Positions 36,531 to 45,804 of a DNA stretch of 64,000 bases are shown here, one piece after another. The DNA is from BRH-c25 sp012519325 (GTDB lineage Bacteria; Bacillota; Clostridia; Lutisporales; Lutisporaceae). The notes under the pieces were generated by a model. That model was not told the origin of the DNA. It searched no databases and saw only the letters and a list, made by a program, of their open reading frames with translations. Location of the stretch: positions 49,794 to 113,793 of the forward strand of contig JBMNHZ010000003.1 of the NCBI GenBank assembly GCA_050950645.1, given 5' to 3'. The first letter of the stretch is position 1, and the number at the start of each line of letters is the position of its first letter. A program made the position numbers and the translations under genes.

Positions 36531-37074
36531 TTTGCATTGCCCTTTCATCTTGCATTACCTTTGCTTTATTCAATGCCATAATGATTATTGGAATAATAAT
36601 AATTTGAATAATTATGCCTGGAACAGCGTTAATAAATGCTCCTGCCATAAATAGCTCCCAAGTAAAAGCAGTGCCGCCAAGTCCGTACAGGAATATACCC
36701 GCAAGTCCCCAGACTATTCTCCCGCAAATCATGGATAATATCAGAGCTACATATATAAAAACATTTCTTTTTGGTAGCAATTTGTACATAAGCCCTGTCA
36801 TACAACCATAAACAGCCAGCTCAACAGCCATTGCCGCAGCTGTCGGCATCATTGGCGGCATTCCAAAAAGCATACTTCTGAATATCGGCACAATAAAGCC
36901 GACTACCAAGCCATATTGCCAGCCACACACAAAACCTGCTATCAAAACAGGCAGGTGCATAGGCAGAAATCTGCTGCCCAAACTTGGGATCTGTGCTGTC
37001 AAAAACGGCAATACGAGCCCAAGAGCGATAAAAACCCCTGAAAGTACAAGATTCCTGATTGATAATCTTTTCAT
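36523..37074 (-). CDS. ECF transporter S component (substrate unknown)
   Basis: 183 residues with about six membrane segments and the S-component pattern: N-terminal MKRLSIRNLVLSGVFIALG and the conserved PMHLPVLIAGFVCGW early motif. S components bind a vitamin or precursor and use a shared energising module encoded elsewhere. The kinase gene overlaps its end, suggesting uptake followed by phosphorylation. The leader contains a terminator with an alternative fold, so expression is probably controlled by premature termination. The ligand is not deducible; folate, queuosine-precursor and pyridoxine-type S components are all possible. Confidence 0.85.
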   Translation of the reverse strand: MKRLSIRNLVLSGVFIALGLVLPFLTAQIPSLGSRFLPMHLPVLIAGFVCGWQYGLVVGFIVPIFRSMLFGMPPMMPTAAAMAVELAVYGCMTGLMYKLLPKRNVFIYVALILSMICGRIVWGLAGIFLYGLGGTAFTWELFMAGAFINAVPGIIIQIIIIPIIIMALNKAKVMQDERAMQNV

Positions 37075-37111
37075 AACCTTTTCCTCCTGATGAAAACTTA
37101 TTTTTGAACAA

Positions 37112-37235
37112 CAAAAAAACCATGCAAATACTGCTTTCTACTTGAAAGCAAATACCTTCATGGTATAAATCCTAAAATCTCATCCCGCTTATTTCAGCGC
37201 CGGCTTCTGCCGGCTATTAAATTTAGTCTAGCATA
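37112..37235 (-). promoter_or_regulatory. Attenuator/candidate riboswitch leader of the ECF transporter gene
   Basis: On the minus strand the leader holds a GCCGGC-AGAA-GCCGGC hairpin inside a CTAAA/TTTAG closing pair. A small hairpin ATACC-ATGAA-GGTAT follows (37152-37166), overlapping a strong terminator (37119-37164, stem ACCATG...CATGGT, then seven T). The small hairpin and the terminator cannot form together. No known riboswitch class was recognised. Confidence 0.6.
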
Positions 37236-37272
37236 TGGTTTTCCGCTTTGCAAGGAAGAAATATATAATTCT

Positions 37273-38112
37273 CTAACTTCCCAATTTTATATTATATACT
37301 CTCAGCTTATAATCAGAAGGGTATTTCAGCATAGTCCTGTAGAGAGATCGGGTATTTGAATCTATATCATGGGAGGCCAGCACAATATCTCTGATATTGT
37401 ACTCCGGATCCCTGTTATATCCGGTAACCGCAAGAGTGTGATACGGCACACCGCCTGAATAACAAAATTGTACTACGTCTCCGAGAAATACCGAGCCGGA
37501 CAGTTCATTTATACTTTGTATCGCTTCCGTATAGCTGAATATTCCATGTCTTGCAACCCTTTTAGTCCAATGGGCCTTAAAAACCGCAGCTATTTTCCAT
37601 GAGAAGGTTATTCGCCTCTCGCTGTCTTTAGCAGTCGCTCCCGGCTTACAGTACCAGTTGACGCTTTTTTTGTGATTTGCCGGATTCCCGTCATCTGCCC
37701 AGGGCATCCCCCCTGCGTACAGTACCTGTGAAACAAAGTTCGTACAGTCCCCGCCTCCATGGGAAAAGGATGGATATGCAGTATTATAGTTCTTCCAATA
37801 TGCATCTATATAAGCTTTTGCCCTTTCTCTGTCATAGAAGCTGTTTGCAGCCCTTTCATTCCTGTTTTCAAATGGGAACATTTCGGAGCCCTCTTCCGAT
37901 TCACAGAGAAATATGGCTGCGTCATCCAGAATCTCATCAGCCATCGGATTGTCCTCTCTCAAGAGCTGAACCAGTATATCGGCAGCAAGCCTCTCATCTC
38001 TTGCGCTGGCATCATCAATCCCCAGATTGGATACAAGATACCTTATTATCCTTTCCATTCTGTCTATGCTCTGGATAAATACCTCATCATGCACTCTCCT
38101 GTCGTCCATCAT
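37273..38112 (-). CDS. Amidase_6 domain protein (putative cell-wall amidase)
   Basis: About 279 residues. The first 90 are acidic and helical; then comes the Amidase_6 domain, YIDAYWKNYNTAYPSFSHGGGDCTNFVSQVLYAGG with the catalytic Cys, and later YHTLAVTGYN with the His. The start at 38112 has GGAGGGG before ATG-ATG, giving MMDDRRVHDEVF. An open frame upstream to 38169 lacks a ribosome site. No signal peptide is visible, so it may act in the cytoplasm or in the spore. Enzymes of this fold cleave peptidoglycan amides in sporulating firmicutes. Confidence 0.82.
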   Translation of the reverse strand: MMDDRRVHDEVFIQSIDRMERIIRYLVSNLGIDDASARDERLAADILVQLLREDNPMADEILDDAAIFLCESEEGSEMFPFENRNERAANSFYDRERAKAYIDAYWKNYNTAYPSFSHGGGDCTNFVSQVLYAGGMPWADDGNPANHKKSVNWYCKPGATAKDSERRITFSWKIAAVFKAHWTKRVARHGIFSYTEAIQSINELSGSVFLGDVVQFCYSGGVPYHTLAVTGYNRDPEYNIRDIVLASHDIDSNTRSLYRTMLKYPSDYKLRVYNIKLGS

Positions 38113-38159
38113 TGAAACCCCTCCGTATTTGCAGCCTATGAGCATTTTCACACAATTAT

Positions 38160-38216
38160 AAATGCCCATAGGTTATTATATTCCTGCAAATAGAAAATAA
38201 TAACCTATGGGCATTT
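38160..38216. repeat. Perfect 20-bp inverted repeat
   Basis: AAATGCCCATAGGTTATTAT (38160-38179) and its exact reverse complement (38197-38216) flank a 17-base loop. It lies between the 6S-like RNA and the amidase gene. Its 3' T content is modest. It may terminate or process the RNA, or be a small mobile hairpin. Confidence 0.7.
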
Positions 38217-38227
38217 CCGGAGTTCCC

Positions 38228-38402
38228 CGAAATGCCGTCAGCCATAATCTTAAAACCTGCCGCCGGACAGGTGGGTGCCCTGATTCCTGCTTCAACCCTC
38301 TGGTCTGTGCCAGCCCGATTTCCACTTTAATACCCGGGCTCCCCAATGTAAATTGAGGCTTAAGATTACTGAACCAACGAACATTTCAGGCATCTTACTG
38401 TT
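38228..38402 (-). ncRNA. ssrS: Likely 6S RNA
   Basis: About 175 bases on the minus strand start behind a strong sigma-A promoter. The ends pair: AAATG..CGT..G..TAATCTTAA near the 5' end with TTAAGATTA..GC..ACGGCATTT near the 3' end. An internal rod follows, with a 3' strand containing AGGGTTGAAG, GGGCACCCACCTG and CGGCGGCA, which resemble the conserved 3' arm of bacterial 6S RNAs. 6S RNA binds the housekeeping RNA polymerase. The assignment rests on structure and remembered motifs; a covariance search would decide. Confidence 0.62.
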
Positions 38403-38408
38403 ACTTAA

Positions 38409-38437
38409 ATTATAATCCTGCCTGTATTAAAAATCAA
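38409..38437 (-). promoter_or_regulatory. Sigma-A promoter of the 6S-like RNA
   Basis: On the minus strand: TTGATT (38437-38432), exactly 17 bases, TATAAT (38414-38409). The predicted start is near 38402, with no coding gene immediately downstream. Confidence 0.75.
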
Positions 38438-38464
38438 TGAATCTTCAGGTCGAATCAGCACAAT

Positions 38465-38635
38465 CTAGCCTCTTTTTTTCTTCAGCAGCCTGTAGTACTC
38501 AATCAGACTCTCATCCAATAACCTGCTGAGTTCAATTATCTCACTGTCCAGCAGTTCGCCCCTTGAGTCAATCAATTCGTTCATCTCATTCCTAAGCTCC
38601 TCTATCTTCCTCAGCACTTCTTTTATTTCTTCCAA
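38465..38635 (-). CDS. Spo0E family aspartyl-phosphate phosphatase
   Basis: A 56-residue gene starting at TTG (38635) with AGAAGGTG seven bases upstream. The translation is two helices joined by the Spo0E signature: ...LRNEMNELIDSRG followed by ELLDSEIIELSRLLD and a terminal EYYRLLKKKRG. Spo0E-type proteins remove phosphate from Spo0A and delay sporulation. It stands alone between the DUF438 gene terminator and the 6S-like RNA. Confidence 0.82.
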   Translation of the reverse strand: MEEIKEVLRKIEELRNEMNELIDSRGELLDSEIIELSRLLDESLIEYYRLLKKKRG

Positions 38636-38744
38636 TTATATGCACCTTCTGGCTTAATAGTATATTTAGGTTGCGAGGTCTCAGCGTCTGCGTACGTAGT
38701 GCGTGTTATGCATATATTAACCAATGAAAAGTACATTTAAACAG

Positions 38745-38778
38745 AGAAAAAACTGGAAGCACCTCCAAATGCCTCCAG
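38745..38778 (-). terminator. Terminator of the DUF438 gene
   Basis: ACTGGAGGCA and TGCTTCCAGT form a ten-pair stem with one mismatch, followed by TTTTTTCTC on the minus strand. It lies about 140 bases past the DUF438 stop. Confidence 0.8.
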
Positions 38779-38919
38779 TTTCAACCCAGAGAATAAAAGT
38801 CAATTTTTTCTCCTGGCCTCCACCTCCCGGATATTTGTAGTACAATTATGTTAAGTTGCTTATGCAATATTAGTCTATGAAAATATAGGCTGGTTATATT
38901 ACTAAATTTTCTAATCAGA

Positions 38920-40146
38920 CTACTCTGACACCAGTCTTTTTTCTCCCGATATATCCTGTATCGGCTTTATGTCCTGAGTCACCTCCATGGTACCGACGTA
39001 TTCCCCATTTTCGTCTCTTATTGCAAAATATCTTATGTATACATATTTGCCGCCCATTCTGATCCAAAAATCCTCGCTGTCTTTTTTCCCTGCCTTGAAG
39101 TCCTCAACCAGATTCTCAACAATATGTACACTTGCCGGAGGATGACAGTTCTGCACCTGCCTGCCAATGATTGCCTTTGTTCTTGGGAATATCCTTTCTT
39201 TACCCTGGGAGAAGTATTTAACCGCCCCATCCTTGTCTACGAAGGTTATATCAACAGGAAGATTATTAAACATAAGGCTTATTTCCTTGGCAGTTAATAA
39301 GCCGGTTTCAAATCTCAGATAACCTTCCGCTGCTGTCTGTCCCTCTTTTTTCTGCTTTTCTTCAATATTTGTCCTCTCAGGCTTCCACTTACCCTGAGGC
39401 CCTGTCAGACAGTAGCCTATCTCATCACTTTCACTTTCAATAGTCAGCCACTCGTCTTCGGATAAAGTCTCCATTACCATTGGGAAAAGAATACTCTCCT
39501 CCTTGAATATCATTTCCAGCACTTTGCCCAATGTCTCATCCGCCTTTGTAAATACCTGCTCCTTATCTCCCTTATAATTCTGAAGCATTCCCTTTACTTC
39601 TTTTATTGCTGCCCTGATCTCATCATCCACACCCCACATTACTTTCGGAGGAGCCGTTATGCCGTACTTTTCCATATAGGGGAACAGCAGATTCTCCTTC
39701 CTGCTGTAATGTTTGTCAATATCAAGCAGCAGGTTGATATCCTCAAGGAGTATGTATATATTTTCACTGCTGTCTGAATTCCTGAATTCTTCCAAATGGG
39801 GCTTGAGCCTCTCATTTATGAGCTTTTCCAGTTCTCTGTTTTCAAGCTTGAAGGTATGCACCGGATGTCCCGGTGTTTCGTCCGGCTTCTGCACCTTATG
39901 AATATCCTCTATGGAGCCTTTAAAAACTGCCGCATGTACGTCACAAAGCCTCTGTATCTCTTCAACGGGCATGCCTTCCATAATCAATGCCTGCTCCATT
40001 TCCGATATTTCCGAAGCGGATACACCCTTAATCAGCTCTTCAAACCTTGATTTTACCTCTTCAACCGACTTTCCTGCATGGAGTTCCATAATAAGTTCCT
40101 TCAAAACCTTTTGCCTGTACTCCCTGTTGTTTATGATCTCACTCAT
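38920..40146 (-). CDS. DUF438 protein: hemerythrin-like plus PAS domain
   Basis: 408 residues. An N-terminal DUF438 helical domain (about 1-85) is followed by a hemerythrin-type bundle (about 95-245) with H-x3-E patterns such as HYSRKENLLFPYMEKYG and FKEESILFPMVMETL for a di-iron site. A PAS domain follows (about 290-395: LPVDITFVDKDGAVKYFSQGKERIFPRTKAIIGR). Such proteins probably sense oxygen, nitric oxide or redox state in anaerobes. The output partner is unknown. Cytoplasmic, single gene, own terminator. Confidence 0.88.
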   Translation of the reverse strand: MSEIINNREYRQKVLKELIMELHAGKSVEEVKSRFEELIKGVSASEISEMEQALIMEGMPVEEIQRLCDVHAAVFKGSIEDIHKVQKPDETPGHPVHTFKLENRELEKLINERLKPHLEEFRNSDSSENIYILLEDINLLLDIDKHYSRKENLLFPYMEKYGITAPPKVMWGVDDEIRAAIKEVKGMLQNYKGDKEQVFTKADETLGKVLEMIFKEESILFPMVMETLSEDEWLTIESESDEIGYCLTGPQGKWKPERTNIEEKQKKEGQTAAEGYLRFETGLLTAKEISLMFNNLPVDITFVDKDGAVKYFSQGKERIFPRTKAIIGRQVQNCHPPASVHIVENLVEDFKAGKKDSEDFWIRMGGKYVYIRYFAIRDENGEYVGTMEVTQDIKPIQDISGEKRLVSE

Positions 40147-40267
40147 TTTTAATGCCTCCTTACCCTTTTATTGAATATCCCTTACTCTCAAACTTATGCC
40201 CTTCATTGCCGCACCCTTAGGTATGGACATATTCTATGCATTATATGAGAAAGTCATACTATTACCC

Positions 40268-40959
40268 TTAATCTGCATCCAGCATCAGCCTTTCAATCTC
40301 CAGCGGCTCGACCGGTGACCCGTTTCTGTAGGCTCTCATATTTCCTCCCGATATTTCATCAATAAGGGTGATTTGATTATCTTCACCGGTCCTTCCGAAT
40401 TCAAATTTAATGTCGTACAACTCCAATCCTTTTTTAGCCAGTTCATCCCTGACAATACCTGCAATTTTCTCGAGTCAGGCCCTTCAGTATCTTGTATTCA
40501 TCCTTTGATAAAATCTTGAGCATATCCAGAGCGTCTTCGGTTATAGGCGGGTCACCCCTTTTATCATCCTTAAGCGTAACCTCCACAAATGCATCCAGAT
40601 CCTGCCCTTCCTCAACATATTTCCCATAACGCCTGAAAAAGCTCCCCACTGCCTTATAACGGCATATAAACTCCAACCCTTCTCCGAATACCTCAGCCTT
40701 TTTTACAGTCATAGTATCTGCCTCAATGTCTGCATTTATGTAGTGTGTCGGAATTCCAAGGTTGTTCAGCATTTCATAGAAATATTTGGTCAGCCTGAGG
40801 CCGGCCTCTGCCTGCCCCTTCAATAGTAAGGCCAACAGTGTTGGAGCCGGGGTCAAAAACTCCGTTTGCTCCCGTAACATCATCCTTGAATTTGAGAAGG
40901 CAGTTTCCATCCTCTAAAGCATATACGTTTTTTGTTTTTCCGGTATAAATCAGCTTCAT
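40268..40959 (-). pseudogene. purC: Phosphoribosylaminoimidazole-succinocarboxamide synthase, broken by two frameshifts
   Basis: The reading begins MKLIYTGKTKNVYALEDGNCLLKFKDD and FDPGSNTVGLTIEG, which is the PurC nucleotide-binding lobe. It shifts frame near 40825 into AGLRLTKYFYEMLNNLGIPTHYI and GSFFRRYG, and shifts again near 40475 into AGIVRDELAKKGLELYDIKFEFGR with IDEISGGNMRAYRNG, ending at 40268. Together these give a full-length PurC of about 230 residues (SAICAR synthesis in purine biosynthesis). Two one-base indels in an otherwise conserved essential gene suggest sequence error. No other pur genes are adjacent. Confidence 0.85.
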
Positions 40960-41203
40960 ATTAGTTTCCTTCCTTATTTAATAGTATTAATTATTATCAA
41001 AAAGTATATCAAATTATCAAAACAGGCACAAGGAAAATATCTCCTCTTCAGCTTTTTCCTGCTCCACATGCTTCTGGCGAAACGTATTCATTGATTCGTA
41101 TTGACTATACAAAGTATGTAAGATATTATCAAAAATATACGGGCATGATGTATTACTTTATTTCACAACATATACTGCCGGCCAACGAAAGGGGAATGAA
41201 AAA

Positions 41204-42233
41204 TTGAAGCTTAAAGTATTATGGACAATAGCAGGAAGCATGGGTACAGTCTCCGACCTGGAAATGCTTAAAAATGTCAAGTCCTTTAATATAGATGTGA
41301 GTTACTGCAGATACAGAAGACAAAGATGCTGCAGGTTTTGTCGTAACGGGTAAAAAATTCGTAGTCCCTAAAGTAAAGGATTCAAAATACCTGGATGCCA
41401 TTCTGGATATATGCAAGAATGAAAAAATCACCACAGTTATACCCCAGTACACTGACGAGCTCTCCCTGATGTCTGAAAATGTAAACCGTTTCAACAGCCT
41501 GGGCATAAAGGTGCTTGTGACTGAAGACACTGAGAAGCTTAAAATCGCAAATAGCAAGGGCAAGCTATACAGGTATTTCAGGCAAAAAGACTATACACCA
41601 AAATATATCCTGGCTTCGGATATCGATTCTGTCAAAAATGCCGCATACACGCTGGGATATCCTACTGTGCCCGTATGCATAAAACCGGTGCAGGGAGAAG
41701 GTGGAAAGGGATTCAGAATCATAACCGATGAAAAAATTGATATATTCAGTGAACCCTTTAATTCTCCGAAGCTAAGTCTTGAATCATATTTGGAACTGAT
41801 TAGAATTCAGGATAGAATCCCTGAACTTTTGGTTACCGAATACCTTCCGGGAAAAGAGTACAGTGTTGATTGCGTATGTAAAAACGGAACCACATATATA
41901 TGCATACCAAGACAGAGAATAGAAACCTCAATGGGTGTATCCAGTGTATCCTTAATTGAAAAAAATGAAGAGCTGATTGCATATTCAAAAGAAATAATAT
42001 CATCCCTTAATCTTTCATATAATATAAATATTCAGTTCAAATATTCCGATGAAGGAAAACCGAAGCTCATAGAAATCAATCCCAGAGTTTCCGGTTCTTT
42101 AGTCGCAAATTACGGGGCAGGAATCAACATGCTGGAAGCAGCCCTAAGGCTTGCTTATGATATGCCCGTAGGAAATAATGAAGTGAAATGGGGAACAAAA
42201 ATGATAAGACACTGGAGCGAAATTTTCATATAA
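41204..42233 (+). pseudogene. ATP-grasp carboxylate-amine ligase family protein, one frameshift
   Basis: It starts at TTG 41204 behind AAAGGGG (LKVLWTIAGSMGTVSDLEML), shifts frame near 41300 and continues as VTADTEDKDAAGFVVTGKKF and on through the open frame at 41469-42233. The ATP-grasp core is clear: VPVCIKPVQGEGGKGFRII, LVTEYLPGKEYSVDCVC and PKLIEINPRVSGSLV. The layout resembles carbamoyl-phosphate-synthase-like ligases that join a carboxylate to an amine. The substrate is unknown. The downstream gene is convergent, with stops six bases apart. Confidence 0.8.
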
Positions 42234-42238
42234 GCAAA

Positions 42239-43060
42239 CTAATTCATAATTGCCTTATATTTCTTCAGCATATCGCAGGGATTGTATTTTTCTTTAAATC
42301 TTCTCAGCCCGGGCAGCCCCATATCATCCTCTTTATTGATATATTCCGCATCCATTCTTTTGGCCAGCTCATTGATAAGATATGCATGAACACCTCTATG
42401 GTTATTGTTAGTGAGCTCAACGTGAGACTGGGCCATGTTGTCGGACACTTTCTCATACAGGCAAAAGGCCGCTACTTCATCGTTTTCCAGCACTACCCCG
42501 CCCTTCAGATTGAAATCGGCGATGCAATCAAGCATTTTATATGTAGGCTCCAGCTTTTCTTCCGTATTGTGGTACCTTAATGTAAAAGCCTTACATTCAT
42601 CTACGTACATCTCAACTCTTTCATCGAATTCAGGCAAAAAAGTTCTTATGTAGCTGGACATGTTGTTTCTTTGATTCCTGAATTTTTTGCCTTCATACTT
42701 GATGAAATCCGAGTTTCTGAATATATAATCAAAAGAATCCCTGTCTTCTTCCACTATAAATCCATAATCCCTAAAAACCCCTGTATAATCTTTAGGTATT
42801 TTAGAGAATACTGGACTTATGCCACTTATACCGCAGTATTCAAGAACTGCTTCTATTCCCTGCCTTATATTCCCCAAGGGTATATAAAAACAGGCAGTAT
42901 CCATATCAGAGCGGATTATTACTGCCCCGTCTCTTTCCGCCATCTTCAGCTTGTATAACTCATTGTACATATATAAATATGAGAACAAGTAATCTGAGCA
43001 AATATATCCAAACTTACCGAAGATATGCTTATCGTCAAGTGTAATTTTTCTGAAATTCAT
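42239..43060 (-). CDS. DUF2156 (phosphatidylglycerol lysyltransferase C-terminal-like) protein
   Basis: About 273 residues of the DUF2156 family, which has two GNAT-like folds: MNFRKITLDDKHIFGKFG, DSFDYIFRNSDFIKYEGKKFRNQRNNM and GVHAYLINELAKRMDAEYIN. An open frame runs up to 43138, but AAGGAGG before the ATG at 43060 fixes the start. The family transfers amino acids from tRNA or acts as an acyltransferase; a stand-alone soluble member like this has no settled role. It is followed by the converging ATP-grasp gene. Confidence 0.82.
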   Translation of the reverse strand: MNFRKITLDDKHIFGKFGYICSDYLFSYLYMYNELYKLKMAERDGAVIIRSDMDTACFYIPLGNIRQGIEAVLEYCGISGISPVFSKIPKDYTGVFRDYGFIVEEDRDSFDYIFRNSDFIKYEGKKFRNQRNNMSSYIRTFLPEFDERVEMYVDECKAFTLRYHNTEEKLEPTYKMLDCIADFNLKGGVVLENDEVAAFCLYEKVSDNMAQSHVELTNNNHRGVHAYLINELAKRMDAEYINKEDDMGLPGLRRFKEKYNPCDMLKKYKAIMN

Positions 43061-43145
43061 TAATCCTGCCTCCTTCAGCAAATACAAATCTTGCAGGAAA
43101 AGGAGCTCCCGAAGACAGCTCCTTTTCTTAATACACATTTCTCTT

Positions 43146-44030
43146 CTATAGTTCGATACGTGCCGCTACGCCATAATCCTCATTGCCGGATTTGGCTCCG
43201 ACAAAGCTCCATTTTCCAGGGATCCCAAGATCTTTAGCCAAGCCCTCAAAAGTATACATCATTATTCCTGCATCTATATAATTCCTTGCGTTTTCGGGTT
43301 CCGGAACCGCCAGTTCCGCTTCTCCGTCTTTAAGTATTATTCTGCAAGGCTGAAGATTTTTATACGAAGGTGCATTTCTTAAATAGAAAAACAGGTCTGC
43401 CACGCCCCGGTTCTCTAATTCTTCATAGGTTGCACTTTTCCCCCACTCATGCATATATACTACTTCACCAAGTGCAAGTCTCGCCCTATCGGAAATCCCA
43501 GCCTCTGCAAACTTTATTCCGTATGGACTCTGCCTGTATTCCGATGCTTTATTCGTTAAGGAGGCACGAGGCTTCTTTTCCTTTAAGGCCTTCTCATTAG
43601 CTATTCCGAATGCAAGAAGATAATTTACCCTAAATTCACTGTCTCCTGACAGTTTTACCTTTATATCTTCGGAAACTCCTCCGATATCTATCCAACAGCT
43701 GCCCAGGTACATCTCCTGCAATTTTTTGACCACCGACTGCATATGATATGCACCAAAAAATTCAGCTTCATGGCTTTCCTTAGAAAAAGCAAGCCCTATG
43801 TAATGGGGGCTTTTTATCATAACACCGCTGTAACCCCCTACTCCTTCTAATTCATTGAAAACCTCATCGCCATTTTCCAGCATGATAAGTGAAAATCCCT
43901 TTTCTTTCCCTGCATCGGCATTAATTTTTTCAAGATAAACTTTAATATCAGAAAGCACTAGGTCCTTTAATTTTTCTTGCTTATAATCCCTTATAGATTG
44001 AAGATCTGCCAGAAACTCTCTGAAGTTCAT
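43146..44030 (-). CDS. Nitroreductase family protein
   Basis: 294 residues. The C-terminal two thirds show nitroreductase patterns (SPHYIGLAFSKES, FFYLRNAPSYKNLQPCRIIL, DAGIMMYTFEGLAKDLGI). The N-terminal half has a short arginine motif, SIRDYKQEK, where the typical R-x-x-R/Y FMN-binding sequence begins. It would reduce small molecules with NAD(P)H through FMN. About 85 bases separate it from the DUF2156 gene on the same strand, so a shared transcript is possible. Confidence 0.82.
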   Translation of the reverse strand: MNFREFLADLQSIRDYKQEKLKDLVLSDIKVYLEKINADAGKEKGFSLIMLENGDEVFNELEGVGGYSGVMIKSPHYIGLAFSKESHEAEFFGAYHMQSVVKKLQEMYLGSCWIDIGGVSEDIKVKLSGDSEFRVNYLLAFGIANEKALKEKKPRASLTNKASEYRQSPYGIKFAEAGISDRARLALGEVVYMHEWGKSATYEELENRGVADLFFYLRNAPSYKNLQPCRIILKDGEAELAVPEPENARNYIDAGIMMYTFEGLAKDLGIPGKWSFVGAKSGNEDYGVAARIEL

Positions 44031-44269
44031 AATTACGCCCCCTTTTCCACATCTATTTATTATATATTAAGCTATCCTTTAATAGATATCAAGTAATAGT
44101 ATTTATTTAATAATACTCTAATATGAATATAAACACAGAGGGCCATTTCTTTCGTTTTAAACGTCCCCCTGTTCTCCACCCTTACTTTATTATTTTACCA
44201 GCATTATCCTTTCAAGTAAAGCAATCGATACAAAGAATTACTATGGCATGCTGTCCGCAAACCCATCAT

Positions 44270-44575
44270 AGCTTAGCTTTGTCCTCATCTAACGGCATTA
44301 CGCGTACTTCAGGATGACACATTGAAGCTCCGACAGCTATTGTCCCTATGTTTTCTGCAATGAATGATATTCTCAGGCCCAGCTGGTAAATACAAAGGGA
44401 AACCAAATCACGATAGTGGAAAGCAGAATTACTGTCCCTGTCTTCTTTATAAATGACCAGCCCCGCCCCCACATTCTTCTGAGTATATTTCCCACAGTGG
44501 GCATATGATATACCAGCAGTTCCATTACAAAGGAGACCGGATCTCCTGCAAACATTACTTGAAACAGAAAGAGTG
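44270..44575 (-). pseudogene. feoB: FeoB ferrous iron transporter remnant
   Basis: A fragment of the membrane part of FeoB: AGDPVSFVMELLVYHMPTVGNILRRMW and GWSFIKKTGTVILLSTIVIW, which match the conserved loop and helix after the second gate. The frame then breaks and a short second piece follows (IAENIGTIAV). The GTPase domain and most helices are missing. The fragment abuts the DUF401 gene stop. It is a decayed or displaced piece of an iron uptake gene. Confidence 0.75.
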
Positions 44576-44577
44576 AT

Positions 44578-45804
44578 TTATTTCACCAAAAGTTTCACCA
44601 CAAAATAATTTGCAAAAACAACAGCAGACAGAGAAATAAAAAACTTCCAATACTCTTTATACAAATCAATAATGCTTACTTTCATGTATTCACAAGTAAA
44701 GAGCTGGCACAAATGGAGAGGAGAAAAAAAGTATCCAATAAATGACCAGATGAAAGTAAAATAGCAGTACAGCAGCATCATGTTTTCCGATAAGGGCAAA
44801 GCGACGATAATAGGCAGTAAGACTCCTAATGCAGCAGGCTGGAAACCGGTTGTGGTACCAAGGAATAATGATATTGCTATGATTCCAAGCATAACGGTAT
44901 TTGGATTTCCAAATGTAAAGGTCAGAAAAGTATTAATCGACTCCATTTGACCTATGACCCCCTGGATAGAATAAACACCGATCAAGGCATATAATACATT
45001 AAGGTTAAAAGCCCGGACAGCATCTATTGGAAACATCTTTGTGGGATGAAGCAAAAACAACACCAGTAAATTAGCAAGCATCCCTATGTAAAAAGGTATT
45101 CCCAGTAAAAGATTCAGCAGCACGGCAACATACAAGGGAGCAGTGTACTTTAAAAGGCCTATCAGATTTTCCCACTTAAAGCTGTTTGGAGAAGCTGTAT
45201 CCTCTTTAACCTTTCGTACATATAAATAGTAACCAATGATAACATATATAACAACAAAAATGCTGTTCAACCCAATCAGCTTGTATAAAGAAACCTCGGG
45301 TGCAAGAGACATTATGAGTAAATACCCGGTTGTGTACGGCATTATAAACATGGAGATATGCCGGAAAATTAGATTTATGATCGCTCTGTGAGGCTTTGAC
45401 AAGTTCGACTTTTCACCCAATTGATCGATTAAAGGTGCCGACATCATTGCACCCCCGGGTACACTCAGCATACCGGGCATCGCAGGTATAAACATCAGAA
45501 TCAGTCTTCTGCTATTTATTATCTCTGACAGGTATTCAAGAACCTTATCAATGATTTTATATTTCCTGATAAGTACTCCGATAATGGAGATTTCCGCTAT
45601 AACTACAAGCTGCTGAACTTTATCGAAATTGAAAAATGTAGCGGCAACAGCATTTCCAAAACCTGCAATGCCTAATCCTCCCAGAACAGCCATAATAAAT
45701 GCACAGATACAAATCGCAATCCCAACAGGGATCTTTCTTTTGCTAAAAACAGGAATAACAAGAAAAGAAACTATCACAGCCAAGAAATCCTGCACATCTT
45801 TCAC
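44578..45804 (-). CDS. DUF401 family integral membrane protein (putative transporter)
   Basis: 408 residues with about ten hydrophobic segments, starting at GTG (45804). It contains the glycine/proline-rich stretch FIPAMPGMLSVPGGAMMSAPLIDQLGE, typical of DUF401 and reminiscent of ion-transporter superfamily re-entrant loops, and a second one, FLGTTTGFQPAALGVLLPI. The transported solute is not known. No enzyme gene is adjacent that would suggest one. Confidence 0.8.
   Translation of the reverse strand: MKDVQDFLAVIVSFLVIPVFSKRKIPVGIAICICAFIMAVLGGLGIAGFGNAVAATFFNFDKVQQLVVIAEISIIGVLIRKYKIIDKVLEYLSEIINSRRLILMFIPAMPGMLSVPGGAMMSAPLIDQLGEKSNLSKPHRAIINLIFRHISMFIMPYTTGYLLIMSLAPEVSLYKLIGLNSIFVVIYVIIGYYLYVRKVKEDTASPNSFKWENLIGLLKYTAPLYVAVLLNLLLGIPFYIGMLANLLVLFLLHPTKMFPIDAVRAFNLNVLYALIGVYSIQGVIGQMESINTFLTFTFGNPNTVMLGIIAISLFLGTTTGFQPAALGVLLPIIVALPLSENMMLLYCYFTFIWSFIGYFFSPLHLCQLFTCEYMKVSIIDLYKEYWKFFISLSAVVFANYFVVKLLVK

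Noticed and set aside
37110..37235. THF, TPP or preQ1 riboswitch before the ECF gene
   Set aside because: None of the core sequences of these classes can be found; only the terminator/antiterminator geometry is supported.
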